Assembly: GCA_003342815.1 (NCBI GenBank)
Contig: PTEX01000012.1
Location: 4,759,209-4,823,208 of the forward strand
Reading direction: 5' to 3'
DNA: 64,000 nt
Origin: Eudromia elegans
Taxonomy: Eukaryota; Chordata; Aves; Tinamiformes; Tinamidae
Both the position numbers and the translations under genes were made by a program. This document shows, piece by piece, positions 1 through 10,732 of this stretch. The notes under the pieces were generated by a model. That model searched no databases. It saw only the letters and a program-made list of their open reading frames with translations, and was not told where the DNA came from. Each line of letters begins with the position of its first letter. Positions within the stretch are counted from its first letter, which is position 1.

Positions 1-579
1 TTCCTTGCAAAAGGACAGGGTCTGCTCGGGAGTCGTGTGGCTCCTCCTCTAGTGGCGTCTGTGCAGTCTGCAAGCAGGCCGGAAGGCTCTGATTCGGGGT
101 CACTTCCCAGTGTTGTCCTGTTATCCAGGAGAGAGATCCCCAACTAGAAGGGCAGTGACGGCCTGAGCTCCCTCTTGGGAGGCTCCCAGCTGCTCTGCCA
201 TGGAAGGAGGCACCGGCACAGGGGAGGTTTATCCATGTCCTCCCTTCCCAAGGCTCCAATGAAGGCTGTGTGTTGCAAGGCTCTGCTGAGGAGGGAACAA
301 AACCAGCTCCCCTCACTACGTCTCAAATGCAGTTATGCTTTAAAGTAATTCACCTGGTTTCTGTCCTCCTGGAGGGCTTTGAACCTGCAGACCGTGTTGT
401 GCATTGCTTTCGGACAAACTCTGCATGGCACTCAATGCAAAGCGGGGTGATTAATGTTTGCATGTTGCAAAAAGTCCAGGGTATCAGTTTGCCTTCACCC
501 TGCCCGCAGACTCCAGCTCTGTCTTTCAAAAAACTGCCTCTATCTGAACTGGCTGCCTGCGCTTTCTAAAGGTTAGTGT
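1..579. other. Unique sequence, no gene seen
   Basis: The stretch has mixed composition and no repeat, splice-site pair or protein family that I recognise. Short open frames exist on both strands, but none has coding-like features. It leads into a CpG-rich patch. Confidence 0.6.
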
Positions 580-885
580 AACCTTTACCATGACAGCCCA
601 AGACGTGCAGCCTCGTAGCTCCTTCCGAGGAGGCAGGTTCAGCGGGAAGGCGAATCCGGAGGGGCCTCGCGCCTTCCCGCATTCCCAGTTGTGAGGCCGG
701 ACCGCGTCCTGGGGCGCCCTTCCCGGCAGCCTGTCCTGCTCTCCTCCTGGTGCCGGGGATCCGCTTTCCCAGTGCCTTCTGGCCGAGGCGGGTTTCGCTG
801 CTGGCCAGCACAGCGCCCTGAGAGCTCTCATAGAGTTGAGTGCGTCTCTGGCAGCCTCGAGGCTGTGAGCAAACTCCACCGGAAT
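580..885. promoter_or_regulatory. CpG-rich patch (small CpG-island-like segment)
   Basis: By eye there are about 23 CpG dinucleotides in roughly 300 bases, against very few in the neighbouring DNA. GC content is clearly raised. Overlapping open frames on both strands follow from the low stop-codon frequency in GC-rich DNA and match nothing I know. No TATA box or start codon with a convincing gene body follows. It could be an orphan CpG island, an enhancer or a remote promoter. The composition is seen directly and any function is inferred. Confidence 0.45.
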
Positions 886-899
886 GATTTGCAGCCGGG

Positions 900-1375
900 G
901 GAATAAAGGGTCTTGTGTGACTGGGAGAAGTGCGACTCGCTTTTGGGGCTTTTTTTTCCCCTAACAAGATTAATTCCTGGCCGTTAAGATTTTCTTCAAG
1001 AGAAGATCGTGTTCTCTGTGTGACACAAAGACATACAGTGTTCTGGAGTTGCTGCCCATTTTTATCCATTCCTGTGAAATCTGTCTGAGGCAGAAGTTCT
1101 GTAAACAGTTAATTTGCTGTCATTCTCCTTAGTCCACATCTGCTATAAATAGTATTTCCGTGTTGACTCTGTTAAAAGCCTTTCCCTCGCGTGTGATATC
1201 TTCATTCTTTGAGGAACCCTTTCTTATTGGTGTCTGAACATTTCAGTAATTTTTTCGGCAGCGGAGCAAAGGAAATCTCTGTTAAAAGGATCCTTGATTA
1301 ATATGGTGCAACGTGGTGTTTTTTGCATAAGCCAGTCGAACAGCTGGTAATTAAAACTGAGCACAGGAATCTTCT
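900..1375. other. AT-richer spacer with one TATA-like motif
   Basis: The stretch is ordinary unique DNA between two CpG-rich patches. A sequence matching the TATA-box consensus (CTATAAATAG) lies at about 1142-1151. No transcript start or gene can be assigned to it, and such motifs are common by chance. Confidence 0.4.
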
Positions 1376-1379
1376 ATGA

Positions 1380-1692
1380 AGGCAGAAGGTGCCCGTGTCC
1401 CGTTCCGGGTGGAAGGTGCCTCTGTCGCTAGCGAGGTGGGTGTTGCTGGCAGTCTCCTCAGGATCTGCGGGATCAGCAGCGGCGCTGGGCGTGCGGTTGG
1501 GAAACGCGGAGCAGGCGCCGGTGCCGCGTGGCTCCCTGGCCTCGCTGCTGGGCCTCGACGGCAGGAGGGGGCCAAAGCGCTTCTGCAGGCGGCAGCTGCT
1601 GCCGCTTGTGTTTGCGCCGCTAGAGCAGCATCCGTCTTTGCATTCAGTTCCTGCCTCAGCTCCACGCCAGCCCTGGCTGCAGGCGGCTTGAA
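1380..1692. promoter_or_regulatory. CpG-rich patch
   Basis: GC-rich segment with about 22 CpGs in the first 260 bases, flanked on both sides by AT-rich DNA. Several open frames overlap here on both strands, as expected from composition. The low-complexity, Ala- and Arg-rich frames argue against coding. It may be a CpG island or a product of GC-biased gene conversion. Confidence 0.4.
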
Positions 1693-1699
1693 ATGTATG

Positions 1700-3660
1700 T
1701 GGGAATGTGCTGAAAATGAGAACATTTGAAATGTCAGGCCGTAGCATTGGGGGAATTATATTTTATTTAAATGCCGTGAGTATCAACGCAGACACCTGAG
1801 TTAATGTAGAATTATGGCAGAGAATTTAAATGCAAGAGGGAAAAAAAAAGTCGGGAATTTCTTAGTGGTTACCAAAGCAACTATATGGTTCTTAGCTGCT
1901 TGCACTCCTCTAGTGCTGTATAGACAGTACCACCAGGCTTTGATGTGTTAATATACACATGCAGGGTGGCTGAGATGCTTTTGTTGCAGAATCCTTGTAG
2001 GTGCCAGACATGAATCCTTGTTGTTTTGTTTTGTTTAATTCACTAAGTGGGATGATAAAATAAGAATTACTAAAGACCAATAATGGAAAATGAGACCGTG
2101 CAGCCTCAACGGAGAGCAAAATGCACAGAGGTCCTCCCTGCCGGCAGGCAGAGCAGGCAGTTTCCCTTCTCACCCTTCTCCAGCACAGCTTCCACGCAGC
2201 CACTGCCACCCTCCCTGCCTTGCTCCTGGGGGAGGAAATAATGTGAAAAGATGAAATGTAAAACTGTGGCTATGGCAAACAGGGACTGCCTTGCAGACCA
2301 GAGGACAGCTGGACGAGTGACATGGCCATCCCTGCAGGGTCATGCATGCTGGACCTGAGTAGTCCTTGAGGGACGCCAAAGGACCAAGTTGGACAGGTTC
2401 TTCCTCCTGCTTGGTGCAGTGAGAGCTCCCCCTCCTGTTCTCAACCTCAGCTTCTCCATCGTATCCACAGCAGTAATCGGCATTTCCAGATTCCTGTTTC
2501 AGCGGTCCATGGGAGCGGGGAACCTTCCCAATAACAGTGCTGTGCAGGGGGAAGGGGCCTTTCTCCTGGAGCATAGGGTGGACCTGTGGTGCCCTGTGCA
2601 GCCGGGCTCTTCAACCCCCAAGGGAGAACTTCTGTTGGAGCATCTAAGCTGAGGAAATGCAAGACTAAAAGTGGAGCAGTTTGCTGCTGTTTTTGTGCAA
2701 ATACACAGTCATTGAGGCCAGGAGGGAAAATCTTTATAGTTTTCTCACCAGGTGCAATGGGGATGCTTCTGCTCTGCATGGACTTTGCATTCTGCTTTGT
2801 GAAGCATTTGGGTAGGAAAGGGCACCGCTCCCTTTTCGCCATGGCTTGCTTGATTAACCGCCTCAGTAAAATCACCAGGAGGAGAAGTCTCTGCCATTCT
2901 CTACTTATTTCATGTTTTTATCACCTGGCTACTATGCAGCAGAGACTGTTTTGCATTTTGTTCTGACTTTGGCATCTGGAGGGACTTCTCCTTAGTTCTG
3001 GTGCTCCTTGTCCCCAGAAAGCCTAGATCAGGTGTGCTGCTTTGTCTCCTGAACCAAGAGGTGAAAGCAGACTCGAGTGCACCGAGTGAGTCACGGCACA
3101 TGACTGCTGTGTTTCTAGCCTTTTGAAAGCTGCTGCTTGTCTCCATTCATCTGGTGGTTGGGGCTGACAGGCTCTTTCTTAGGTGTTAAATCACTTCTTT
3201 TTGCTGTCTGAATTCCAACGGGCTCAGTGTACGTATGTGTCGTGTATGGGGCTCAGTGCTCGTCTTGGGGTTTCTCTGGCTTGGTGGGAGTCGTTCCACC
3301 CCCTCAGCTTGCAGGGTATGATCTTCCCGTTCTCCAGAGATGATTCCAAAGTTTCTGAAAACTGAGAAATGTGATATGCAGCTCTTGCAGAGCTGCTGAG
3401 ACGGAGGGGCAGGCCTTGCCTTTTCAGGCTCCTTGTGTTTTCAAGCTTTCCCCAGTCACCAATCAGCCCAGCAGTCTGCAAATTACTGTCTGTACACTGA
3501 GCGCTGCAAAGAGGATCTAATAAACAGCAGGGGGAAAGGGATGCTGCGGGGATGTGAGGAAAACCAGGAGTTTGCAAGACTAGGCATTGTGCTTGCCTGC
3601 TTGTATCACAGGCTTGCAGCAGCAGTCACATTCCTGCTGCATTAGTCAGAGAAACAGGAC
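1700..3660. other. Unique sequence, no gene seen
   Basis: About 2 kb of mixed composition with no recognised transposable element, exon pair or RNA gene. Open frames up to about 140 codons are present but lack conserved motifs and coherent splice signals. Confidence 0.55.
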
Positions 3661-3670
3661 TGCTCACGAT

Positions 3671-3739
3671 TTTATGCCAGATAAAAGGCCTGATAAAGTT
3701 GAAGTATCACAGAAGAGGCGATACCTTATCTGGCATAAA
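3671..3739. repeat. Inverted repeat with 14-bp perfect arms
   Basis: The left arm TTTATGCCAGATAA at 3671-3684 is exactly complementary to the right arm TTATCTGGCATAAA at 3726-3739, separated by 41 bases. A smaller nested pairing, GTATC with GATAC, occurs inside the spacer. A 14-bp match with a spacer of 50 bases or less is expected about 0.01 times in random sequence of this length. The arms hold GATA-type motifs (AGATAA and TTATCT). It could be a relic of a palindromic transposon, a paired transcription-factor site or a hairpin in a transcript. The asymmetric spacer makes a normal microRNA precursor unlikely. Confidence 0.75.
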
Positions 3740-3744
3740 GCAGA

Positions 3745-5105
3745 CATACGATGTAAACCGTCAAAATTGTCTGAGTTTAGATGGGATGATTTGTGTCATG
3801 AAGGCCCTGAAGTTTGAGCCCAGGTGTTACAGTTGGGTTTACTATCCTGTCAATTCCAAGTTTTGGATCAGGCAAGCTGAACTTGCAGGCTGAGCCGGAG
3901 CTCTTCACACCTTCGCAGCTCGGCCTCTGCAGTGTGACGAGCTGGACGGTTCTCATGCAGCGTCCAGGCCTCTAGCAGCAAGATTCTGGATGAAGAGATG
4001 AGGAGATGCCATGAACTGCTGAGATCGCGCTTCCATGCTGCTGATCCGGAACGCGCACGTTCTGATCTGCCCGCTTCTCCCATACAGATACAGTTCTGTT
4101 AAGGAGTAGTAGCTCAACATACAGCTATACAGCCACCTTCAAAGTTATCTTTTTATCAGGATCTGTGACTTCTCAACACAAACTGGAAAAAGCAACATTG
4201 ACACTGTGAATATGAAATAGCGTCTAAAATTTCCATGGCTTCTTTGAGTTATTGCTGGAAATAGGTGCCTGGGAAGCACAGTTGGCTTGATTTGACTATC
4301 AAGGTTGGGATGATCTGAAGAAGATAATAAGGCTTGGAGCTGTGTTGGCAAGGTAGGAAGTGGTTCTTTGCCAGTACACAATTGAATTTGCTAAAGGCTT
4401 CTTCATTTGAGGGACGTAATCACCCTAATGCTCTCGGAGGCAGCTTGGGATATCTTCCTCGGAACTGCTCGTCATGCAAAGTAGATCACCCATTGCTGTG
4501 CACACTGAAAAAAATGCATAGCACTTGTTTGCTGCCTTGTGACAGGTTTCCCCTCCTCTTGATTTATTTTTGGGCACAGCCTCAATCTGTTTCTCCTTGA
4601 ACAGTGCAATAGAATTAATTCCATAAATAACTTAGCACTTCTGTGCAGAGTTTCTGGCAGACAGATTTCAGCGGGTGTATTCTTGTGTAGGTTGCCACTG
4701 GTTTTGTGTGTCACTTTTGAGTGAAGCCACTGTAATCTGGTGTTAATTTAAGTGTCAAATTAAGAATGCCTATGTGAGAGGCAGGGATCCTGCGCTGGCT
4801 AATTATTCACTAGGGGCTCTGCATTCTGTGGTAATGAGACACAAACGACCAACCAGCTGAACGTCAGAAGCTGGTAGAAGTGAACAGGCAAGAGATGTAA
4901 AAGTAGAGAAGCCCTAAACACCAACACTTCCTCAGCATGTCTGAGGAAGAAGAGAGGTGCTTAGATGGCTTGAAGCAATGGTAAAATGTGAATTCACATC
5001 CCTGAATGTCACTGCAGTGAGGAGAGGTTTCAGATCCCCACAAATCAGGGTTCCAGGTGTATAGCATAGCTGGTGGAGCTAGGCGAACGTGGGGATGCAA
5101 TGCAG
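3745..5105. other. Unique sequence, no gene seen
   Basis: Mixed, mostly AT-rich DNA. No repeat family, RNA gene or exon with paired splice sites was recognised. Confidence 0.55.
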
Positions 5106-5109
5106 TGCT

Positions 5110-5420
5110 CCCAGTTTCCAAAGGGGGATCAATCGGTCTTCGGAGCGGGCGTGACATTTAGCCAGCCTTGGTGCAGGCTGAGGAAAACTGCCACGAGGGT
5201 CCTGCCAGCACCCGTGTCCCACTGACCCCCGAGCCCGTGGCAAGGGCGGTGTGCGTGGCTGTGGGGCTGACGGCGCACTGCTGCCCTGCGCCCCTGCTCC
5301 CGCCGGGCGGGAGGAGGCGGCCGTGCTGCTGCCCGGGCAGCTGGGCTGGCAACCTGCATGGTTCAGCGACCTCCTTGGCTTTGAACAGCTCCAATCGGTA
5401 CGGGCCTCGAGACTGGGCTA
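5110..5420. promoter_or_regulatory. CpG-rich patch
   Basis: Raised GC with roughly 27 CpGs in about 290 bases, including a CCCGCCGGGCGGG core near 5300. Flanks are AT-rich. Overlapping frames on both strands have no recognisable domain. It is CpG-island-like and its function is unknown. Confidence 0.45.
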
Positions 5421-5939
5421 AATCTGCAGCCTGTTTCGAATATGAAAATATTCTTTGTCGTGGTAAACATTAGCAGACACGTATTAAATTGTTCAGAAGA
5501 ATGGTAGCGTGGAAGGGCATGGAAGAATGTTTATATTCCTCCGATGTTTTCTTTGGTCTGTAGACTATTCCAGGAACTAAGTGTTTAGTGAGCAGTGAGC
5601 CATGTTCTCTTTGTTAGGATGGTATTGATGAGACCATAAGGTTGGCCCTTGCAAAGGATTGCAGATTCTAAAAGAGGCCCCTCCTGCCTGGCTGGTGTCC
5701 CCTTCAGATGCGGAGGAGCAGCAGGCGTGGAGAACGTGTGTCACACTCGGGACATGCAGGCAAGGTAACCTGGCACAAGGTAACCGAGTGCCTTTGCAAC
5801 TGGTTCGCTGCTTGGTGAGCAGGTGATGGGAGGGGAGAGCAGCCAGGGAATCGGAATGTGGGGAGGGGGGAGCTGTCCCTGTTGGAAATGTTAAATGCTG
5901 CCTGTAGGGTTGACTAGTAGATGCATCCTCAATCGGGGA

Positions 5940-6373
5940 GGAAAAAAAAAAAGAGAAGAAAAAAGGATGCTTTGTGTTTGTTTTGTACAAAATGCAATAG
6001 ACTGTTTATTTTTGTGTTCATTCCTTTCCCCTTATACTTTTTCTGGTATTCTCATCTTTTCTTCTGTCTTTCAGTGTCTGTTATTCTCACATTTGTTCCC
6101 TGTGTTCTTTCATTTCTTCTTCATTGTTGCTACATTAAAAACAATACTGCAGTACTGTGTTTCCTTTTGCAGTCTGCAGGGATTTTAAGATTTTAATTGT
6201 TCTCTTCAGCCCCTTCTTCACTCCCTTTTCCTTATCTTCTCGCACCTGATAATGTCTTTGTTTTTCCTCCCTCCCCCTGCGCTCTGGTTCCTTGTCAAGA
6301 TGTTCTCCCTAGATCCAATATTCCCTTTCCCCGCCCCATAAACATTTTTCTTCTTCCTTTCTTCTCTGCACAG
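5940..6373 (+). other. Pyrimidine-rich strand ending in a strong 3' splice-site-like sequence
   Basis: After a short A-rich run at about 5941-5966, the + strand is dominated by T and C for about 400 bases. It ends at about 6345-6373 in a long polypyrimidine tract followed by GCACAG, which matches a vertebrate 3' splice site very well. The sequence after it has no sustained open frame and no obvious donor, so it may be a cryptic site only. Long pyrimidine/purine strand bias can also favour triplex formation. Confidence 0.4.
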
Positions 6374-6404
6374 TTGCAACCTTCAAATATGTTTCCACAT
6401 GCAT

Positions 6405-6972
6405 TTTAAAAAATGGGGGGGAATGCAATTCTTGGTGCTGATTAGGAGGCCTCAGGCACCCGTCTTGTCATCCTCCTTGCTCTGTGCGTGCGTGTGCCTG
6501 ATATTCCGGGGCGCACTCTGATTGAAAACCTAAATCAGATGTGTGTGGAGGACTCGGGGGTCGAGGGGGATAGTATTAGGCATCTCTTTTCACCATCCTA
6601 CTTAGGTAAATAGGATAAATAGTGTCTAACCTTTCTGGCCTCCAGCACTACCCCTGGCAATGTGTTCCTGGATAAATCAGAACAAAGGAAAAGGGTCAGG
6701 TGAGGGAATGAGATTGGGTAGATATAACAAAAGAGAATGAATAAAATCCTGTTATTTGCTCCTGAGGCAGTATGGGATCCCTGATTAGCTTTCCGTTGTT
6801 GCTAGCCAGCCAAACAAGCTCCTGTGAATGAGCCAGACTTTTAGATATTCCACATGCATTGATTTCTTTTTCTCATGTTTGTGGCTTTTGCTTGTGAGGC
6901 CGTGTGCCTGTCTTCTTGATGATTTATAGTCCTTGTGGTTTCAGGGAATGTAGATGGGGAAGTAATGCCCTC
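6405..6972. other. Unique sequence up to the assembly gap
   Basis: Ordinary DNA with no gene seen. A GT-rich stretch (TGCGTGCGTGTG) lies near 6483. A juxtaposed acceptor/donor-like site lies at 6605/6606. Confidence 0.5.
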
Positions 6973-7232
6973 NNNNNNNNNNNNNNNNNNNNNNNNNNNN
7001 NNNNNNNNNNNNNNNNNNNNNNNNNNNNNNNNNNNNNNNNNNNNNNNNNNNNNNNNNNNNNNNNNNNNNNNNNNNNNNNNNNNNNNNNNNNNNNNNNNNN
7101 NNNNNNNNNNNNNNNNNNNNNNNNNNNNNNNNNNNNNNNNNNNNNNNNNNNNNNNNNNNNNNNNNNNNNNNNNNNNNNNNNNNNNNNNNNNNNNNNNNNN
7201 NNNNNNNNNNNNNNNNNNNNNNNNNNNNNNNN
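6973..7232. other. Assembly gap of 260 N
   Basis: All 260 bases are N. The gap abuts a long TTCC microsatellite, so the missing DNA is probably more of the same tetranucleotide repeat or sequence that could not be assembled across it. Any open frame spanning this interval is an artefact. Confidence 0.99.
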
Positions 7233-7334
7233 TTCCTTCCTTCCTTCCTTCCTTCCTTCCTTCCTTCCTTCCTTCCTTCCTTCCTTCCTTCCTTCTTTCC
7301 TTCCTTCCTTCCTTCCTTCCTTCCTTCTTTCCTT
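7233..7334 (+). repeat. (TTCC)n / (GGAA)n microsatellite
   Basis: About 25 tetranucleotide units run for 102 bases, with TTTC interruptions near 7296 and 7327. The left edge is the assembly gap, so the true length is unknown. On the opposite strand the unit is GGAA, which is the core recognised by ETS-family transcription factors. Frames through it, Ser-Phe-Leu-Pro or Lys-Glu-Gly-Arg, are repeat translation and not genes. Confidence 0.97.
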
Positions 7335-8048
7335 GCATATTTACATAGTCTACACCTTTGTCTGTTCATTCACCATTATCAATCACAAGCACTTGAGGGC
7401 ACTCAAAAATTTCATATGCATTCACAAGTCATGCATTTGAACCAAAATCTGTTATTTTATTCTGAACTTTCAGACACCTCATACCTGTGCCGTTAATTGC
7501 GCTGGGGTGTTGAGCAGATCAAAAGTATAAAAGGGCATAAGGGAGATTTGACAGATAGATCAGAGTTTATAGGAGATCCTAATACACTGATTCAGATGCA
7601 GTCTTACTCTCAGAAGTCTCACTAAGTTGGAGACTGCTTGAAACTGGTAGATCATGCTGGAAAGCTTTGTTTGGACACATCTTTATTCCATGGATACCAG
7701 GTTTTGGATTTTGCCTCTGAAGTAATACAGAATGTTTTGTCTTATTTTGAATTTTTTTATGAACTATTCTTCAACAATTGTAGATGGAAAGTCTGGTGAG
7801 AAAACATATTAGTGATGGAATCGTTTCAGGCCTCAAGAGGATGTAGGAGCTTTCTCGTCCGTATCTGGAGTTTTTCAGGGTTTCTCTGAGATTTGCTAAC
7901 CCTCTTCCCAAGTCTTGGTACTGACAGAGAAAAAGATGGAAAGTTGGCAACAATGGATAATGTGTTGGTTGGTCTGGCTTTTGAAAACTATTAAAATGTG
8001 TGTAATTGGTAGGTCTGGCTTTCAAGGAATAGACACCATGTTTCATGG
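7335..8048. other. Unique AT-rich sequence, no gene seen
   Basis: No repeat or gene was recognised. Two similar 15-base segments containing GGTCTGGCTTT lie at about 7971 and 8012, which may be a diverged local duplication. Confidence 0.5.
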
Positions 8049-8092
8049 CAATGCTGGGCAGCACGGGACCCTGGCTTGCTTGCCCAGCATTG
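8049..8092. repeat. Inverted repeat, 12-bp perfect arms, 20-base loop
   Basis: CAATGCTGGGCA at 8049-8060 pairs perfectly with TGCCCAGCATTG at 8081-8092. The single-stranded form would make a stable GC-containing hairpin. By simple counting, such an arm with a loop of 50 bases or less is expected about 0.2 times per window, so chance is possible. The stem is short for a microRNA precursor. Confidence 0.7.
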
Positions 8093-8309
8093 ACTTGGAG
8101 ATACCAAAAAAAGTGGGTTCATGTACTGATCTCAGTGTGCTTCACTTACTTCCCTTCCTCACAGAGCAAATTTCACCAGTATTCAGAGCTTCTGTGGGCC
8201 TGGATTCCTGTCATTCTGGGAATGGCTACTTCTGCTTGGGATCGGCTCAGATGACAGTTTTGAACATCATTAATTCCTCCTATAAGCATTCGCTATCTCA
8301 TGCCAATCG

Positions 8310-8700
8310 TGCTTGTCTGCTAGCGCCTTTGAAGGAGTGTCAGGGTCCGCACACCCTCAGAAAGGATCCTTCGTGTTGGCCCCAGTTGCAGCTCTTGGCC
8401 CTGTTCTGCAGCAGAGGAGGGTGGGCTGCCCTGGAGGATGCGAGCTGGCCTGTGGGCTCCAAGTCGTCCACGTGGCTACCCGGGATCCTCAGCAGCCCGG
8501 TCAGTGCCCATTGCAGAGGCTCTCGTGCTTGCAGAGGCGTGGGCTGCCCTGGGCACCCTGCCCTCACCTCCAGGCACATGTCTGCACGGTGGGCACGGTG
8601 CTGGCCGTCTGTCTGGGGCGGGACGTGGCACAGGCCAAGCTCACATTGCGCAGGATGACCTAGTGCTTGCCTCCAGCGCTGCAGCGAGCCAAGTTAGACA
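8310..8700. other. GC-rich stretch with a long chance open frame
   Basis: GC rises over this interval and a + strand frame stays open from about 7915 to 8658 (247 codons). The frame has no recognisable domain and its composition changes abruptly part way. No splice-site structure supports it. I read it as noncoding, GC-rich DNA. Confidence 0.4.
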
Positions 8701-8704
8701 ACCA

Positions 8705-10235
8705 TCCCTTCAGTGAGAAGGGAAGAGCTGAGGGGCTGCAGTGGTGCAGGTGTAGGGGTGCACCCCTAAGCGAATTTAAAAAAACCACAATGAAATCCAG
8801 GAGATTGTCTTAAAGTCTGACAAAGAAATCGTTGCAGTGAGGTTGCTTCTCAAGTCACCGAACGCTGGAGCACAAAGCGCTGCGCAGCTTTCAGACACCG
8901 ACAGATACGCAGGATGCCCTCGCTGTGATTGGAATGACAGTCCTCAGTTCCCTGCCTTTCGGAAACTGCACCTTTGAATTAAATTATTGCCTTGCTTCTC
9001 CTTAGGTAATCTATTAAGGGAATTTCATCAGTAACCTACCTTATCTTCTCCTGAGAAAGTAATTGCCCTTTGTCAAATGTGGGTAATATAGAGCAACTTG
9101 AATATCTAGCGTGTGCTCTGTACACGCGTGGCTTTGGGGGAGGATTCCTTTTGTTTCAGCGTAGAAATTCTATAACAATAAAATCTGGTGATCTATGCAC
9201 ATGGAATAGTCTGTTTGCATTGTTCACATTGGAGGAGATTATCTCTTGCTTTCTTTGCTAATTTGCTGCTGACTGTACTCACGTGTTTCTCTTACACCCA
9301 GTCAACTATATAGGTTACAGCAAATATTCACCAAAGTATTAACATTTTAGTAGTCAAGTGTCGCAGAATAAAGTAACTTCTCATCTTATTAAATTTCTGT
9401 AGCATGGAGGAAACTTTCCAAGTTTTCCTTTTGATGCAGTATAAAGCTGTTGAGATGATTACATTAATAATACATTACTATAAAAAATTAAAGTGCATCA
9501 CAGTGAACATGCTAATAGGTTTCATTGATTTCAACTTGTAAATGGGTGCTAGCAATCAGAAACCAGGTGCAAATCTCACTTTAAATTAACTGATAGTGCT
9601 AGCAATGCCAAAATCATTGATAAGATTTATAGCTCTCATGTTGAGGAAGAAAAATGTGAAACATAATGAAGTTGCATGGGTGCATGGGATTAGAAAATGG
9701 TGAATATTTAGCACTCTTCAAGTGTGGTGATCTACCATTAGATATTGTTAGTTGTATCATTACTAGTTGTGGGCAGCAGTACTGTTCTTCTCCTAAAAGA
9801 GAAAGGGAGGAAGAAGAGGAAGAAAAAACAGATAATACCCATCATTTTCTCTAAGGAGAAAACAAAGCAGACAAACAGAAAGAGCCTGGCTGTCATTTGT
9901 ATGCAAGGAACTGTTGTTGTTACTAACAAAAGCAGATGTGTGGTGCTCTGTAGATACGTGAAGTCAGGTTTCTATCTGGGTCTCCTAGTTTTGATTGGCA
10001 GATGCAGTTTAAAGTGACTTTGAACTTTCTAACTTGCATGTGTGCGGCATTTAAAATTTGGTCTCAAAGAAGATCTGCAGACAAATTGTTTTCGCATCTT
10101 CAAATGTAGAATTTACGGCTGTGAATAGATTTCTTTAAGAGTTGCTCCTGTATAGAGTGAACCATGTTCAATTTTGTATATGAAGATGGAAACTTAGGTC
10201 TGAAAAACAGACCCCTAAGTGCTTTCCGGTCACTT
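8705..10235. other. Unique AT-rich sequence, no gene seen
   Basis: Largely AT-rich DNA without recognised repeats. A juxtaposed acceptor/donor-like site lies at 9005/9006. A purine-rich run lies at 9799-9830. Confidence 0.5.
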
Positions 10236-10241
10236 CCGATA

Positions 10242-10287
10242 TTTATTTTCTTTTTCTTTTTTTTTCTTTTTTTTTTTTTTATTGCAG
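10242..10287 (+). repeat. T-rich tract followed by an acceptor-like GCAG
   Basis: Nearly pure T with a few C runs from 10242 to 10280, then ATTGCAG. The shape equals a 3' splice site, but there is no open frame or donor downstream that supports an exon. It may be the reverse complement of an old poly(A) tail or simply a homopolymer. Confidence 0.6.
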
Positions 10288-10732
10288 ACTTCTCCTCTCC
10301 TACAGCTACAGAATTATATGAATAGCGTGGAGAAATATTGTTTGTTTACAGTAACTCTTGGTTTGCATATTCTTTTTTAATGTGGAGATACTTGTATTTC
10401 CCCTATCTCTGTAGTAGCTTAGCCCTTGAGAAAGCTGATTTGGAATCTCTGCAGGATGCAGGGAATATTAATGTCATAACTTGAGATAGGAAACTTGTAT
10501 CAGATCTGGAAATTGGATCCAGATTGTAGCACATCACTAACAATACACATTAGCTGGCTACTCTCCATGTCGTTATTTCCTGTAAAATTTCAGTTGGAGG
10601 CAGAGAGTTTTGGAGATTTTAGGCTGGAACTGACTCCTGAGATTGTTGTGGCTTTTCCTGAAGAACTTAAGCCAATAGCCCATCACTTTCGTTTTTACAA
10701 GGAGTAGTTTTAATCTATTAAGATCAACTTAG

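Noticed and set aside
1142-1151. TATA box CTATAAATAG
   Set aside because: No initiator, first exon or transcript evidence; common by chance in AT-rich DNA.
3671-3739. MicroRNA precursor
   Set aside because: The 14-bp stem is shorter than a typical precursor stem and the 41-base spacer does not continue the helix.
6841-7440. Open frames of 137 to 178 codons spanning the N block on both strands
   Set aside because: They consist of unknown residues from the assembly gap and translation of the TTCC/GGAA repeat.
7915-8658. 247-codon + strand frame
   Set aside because: No recognisable domain, a composition shift in its GC-rich half, no coherent splice signals, and competing frames in the same DNA. 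Best explained by scarcity of stop codons in GC-rich sequence.
10242-10287. 3' splice-site-like tract before 10288
   Set aside because: Downstream sequence stops quickly in all frames and has no matched donor.
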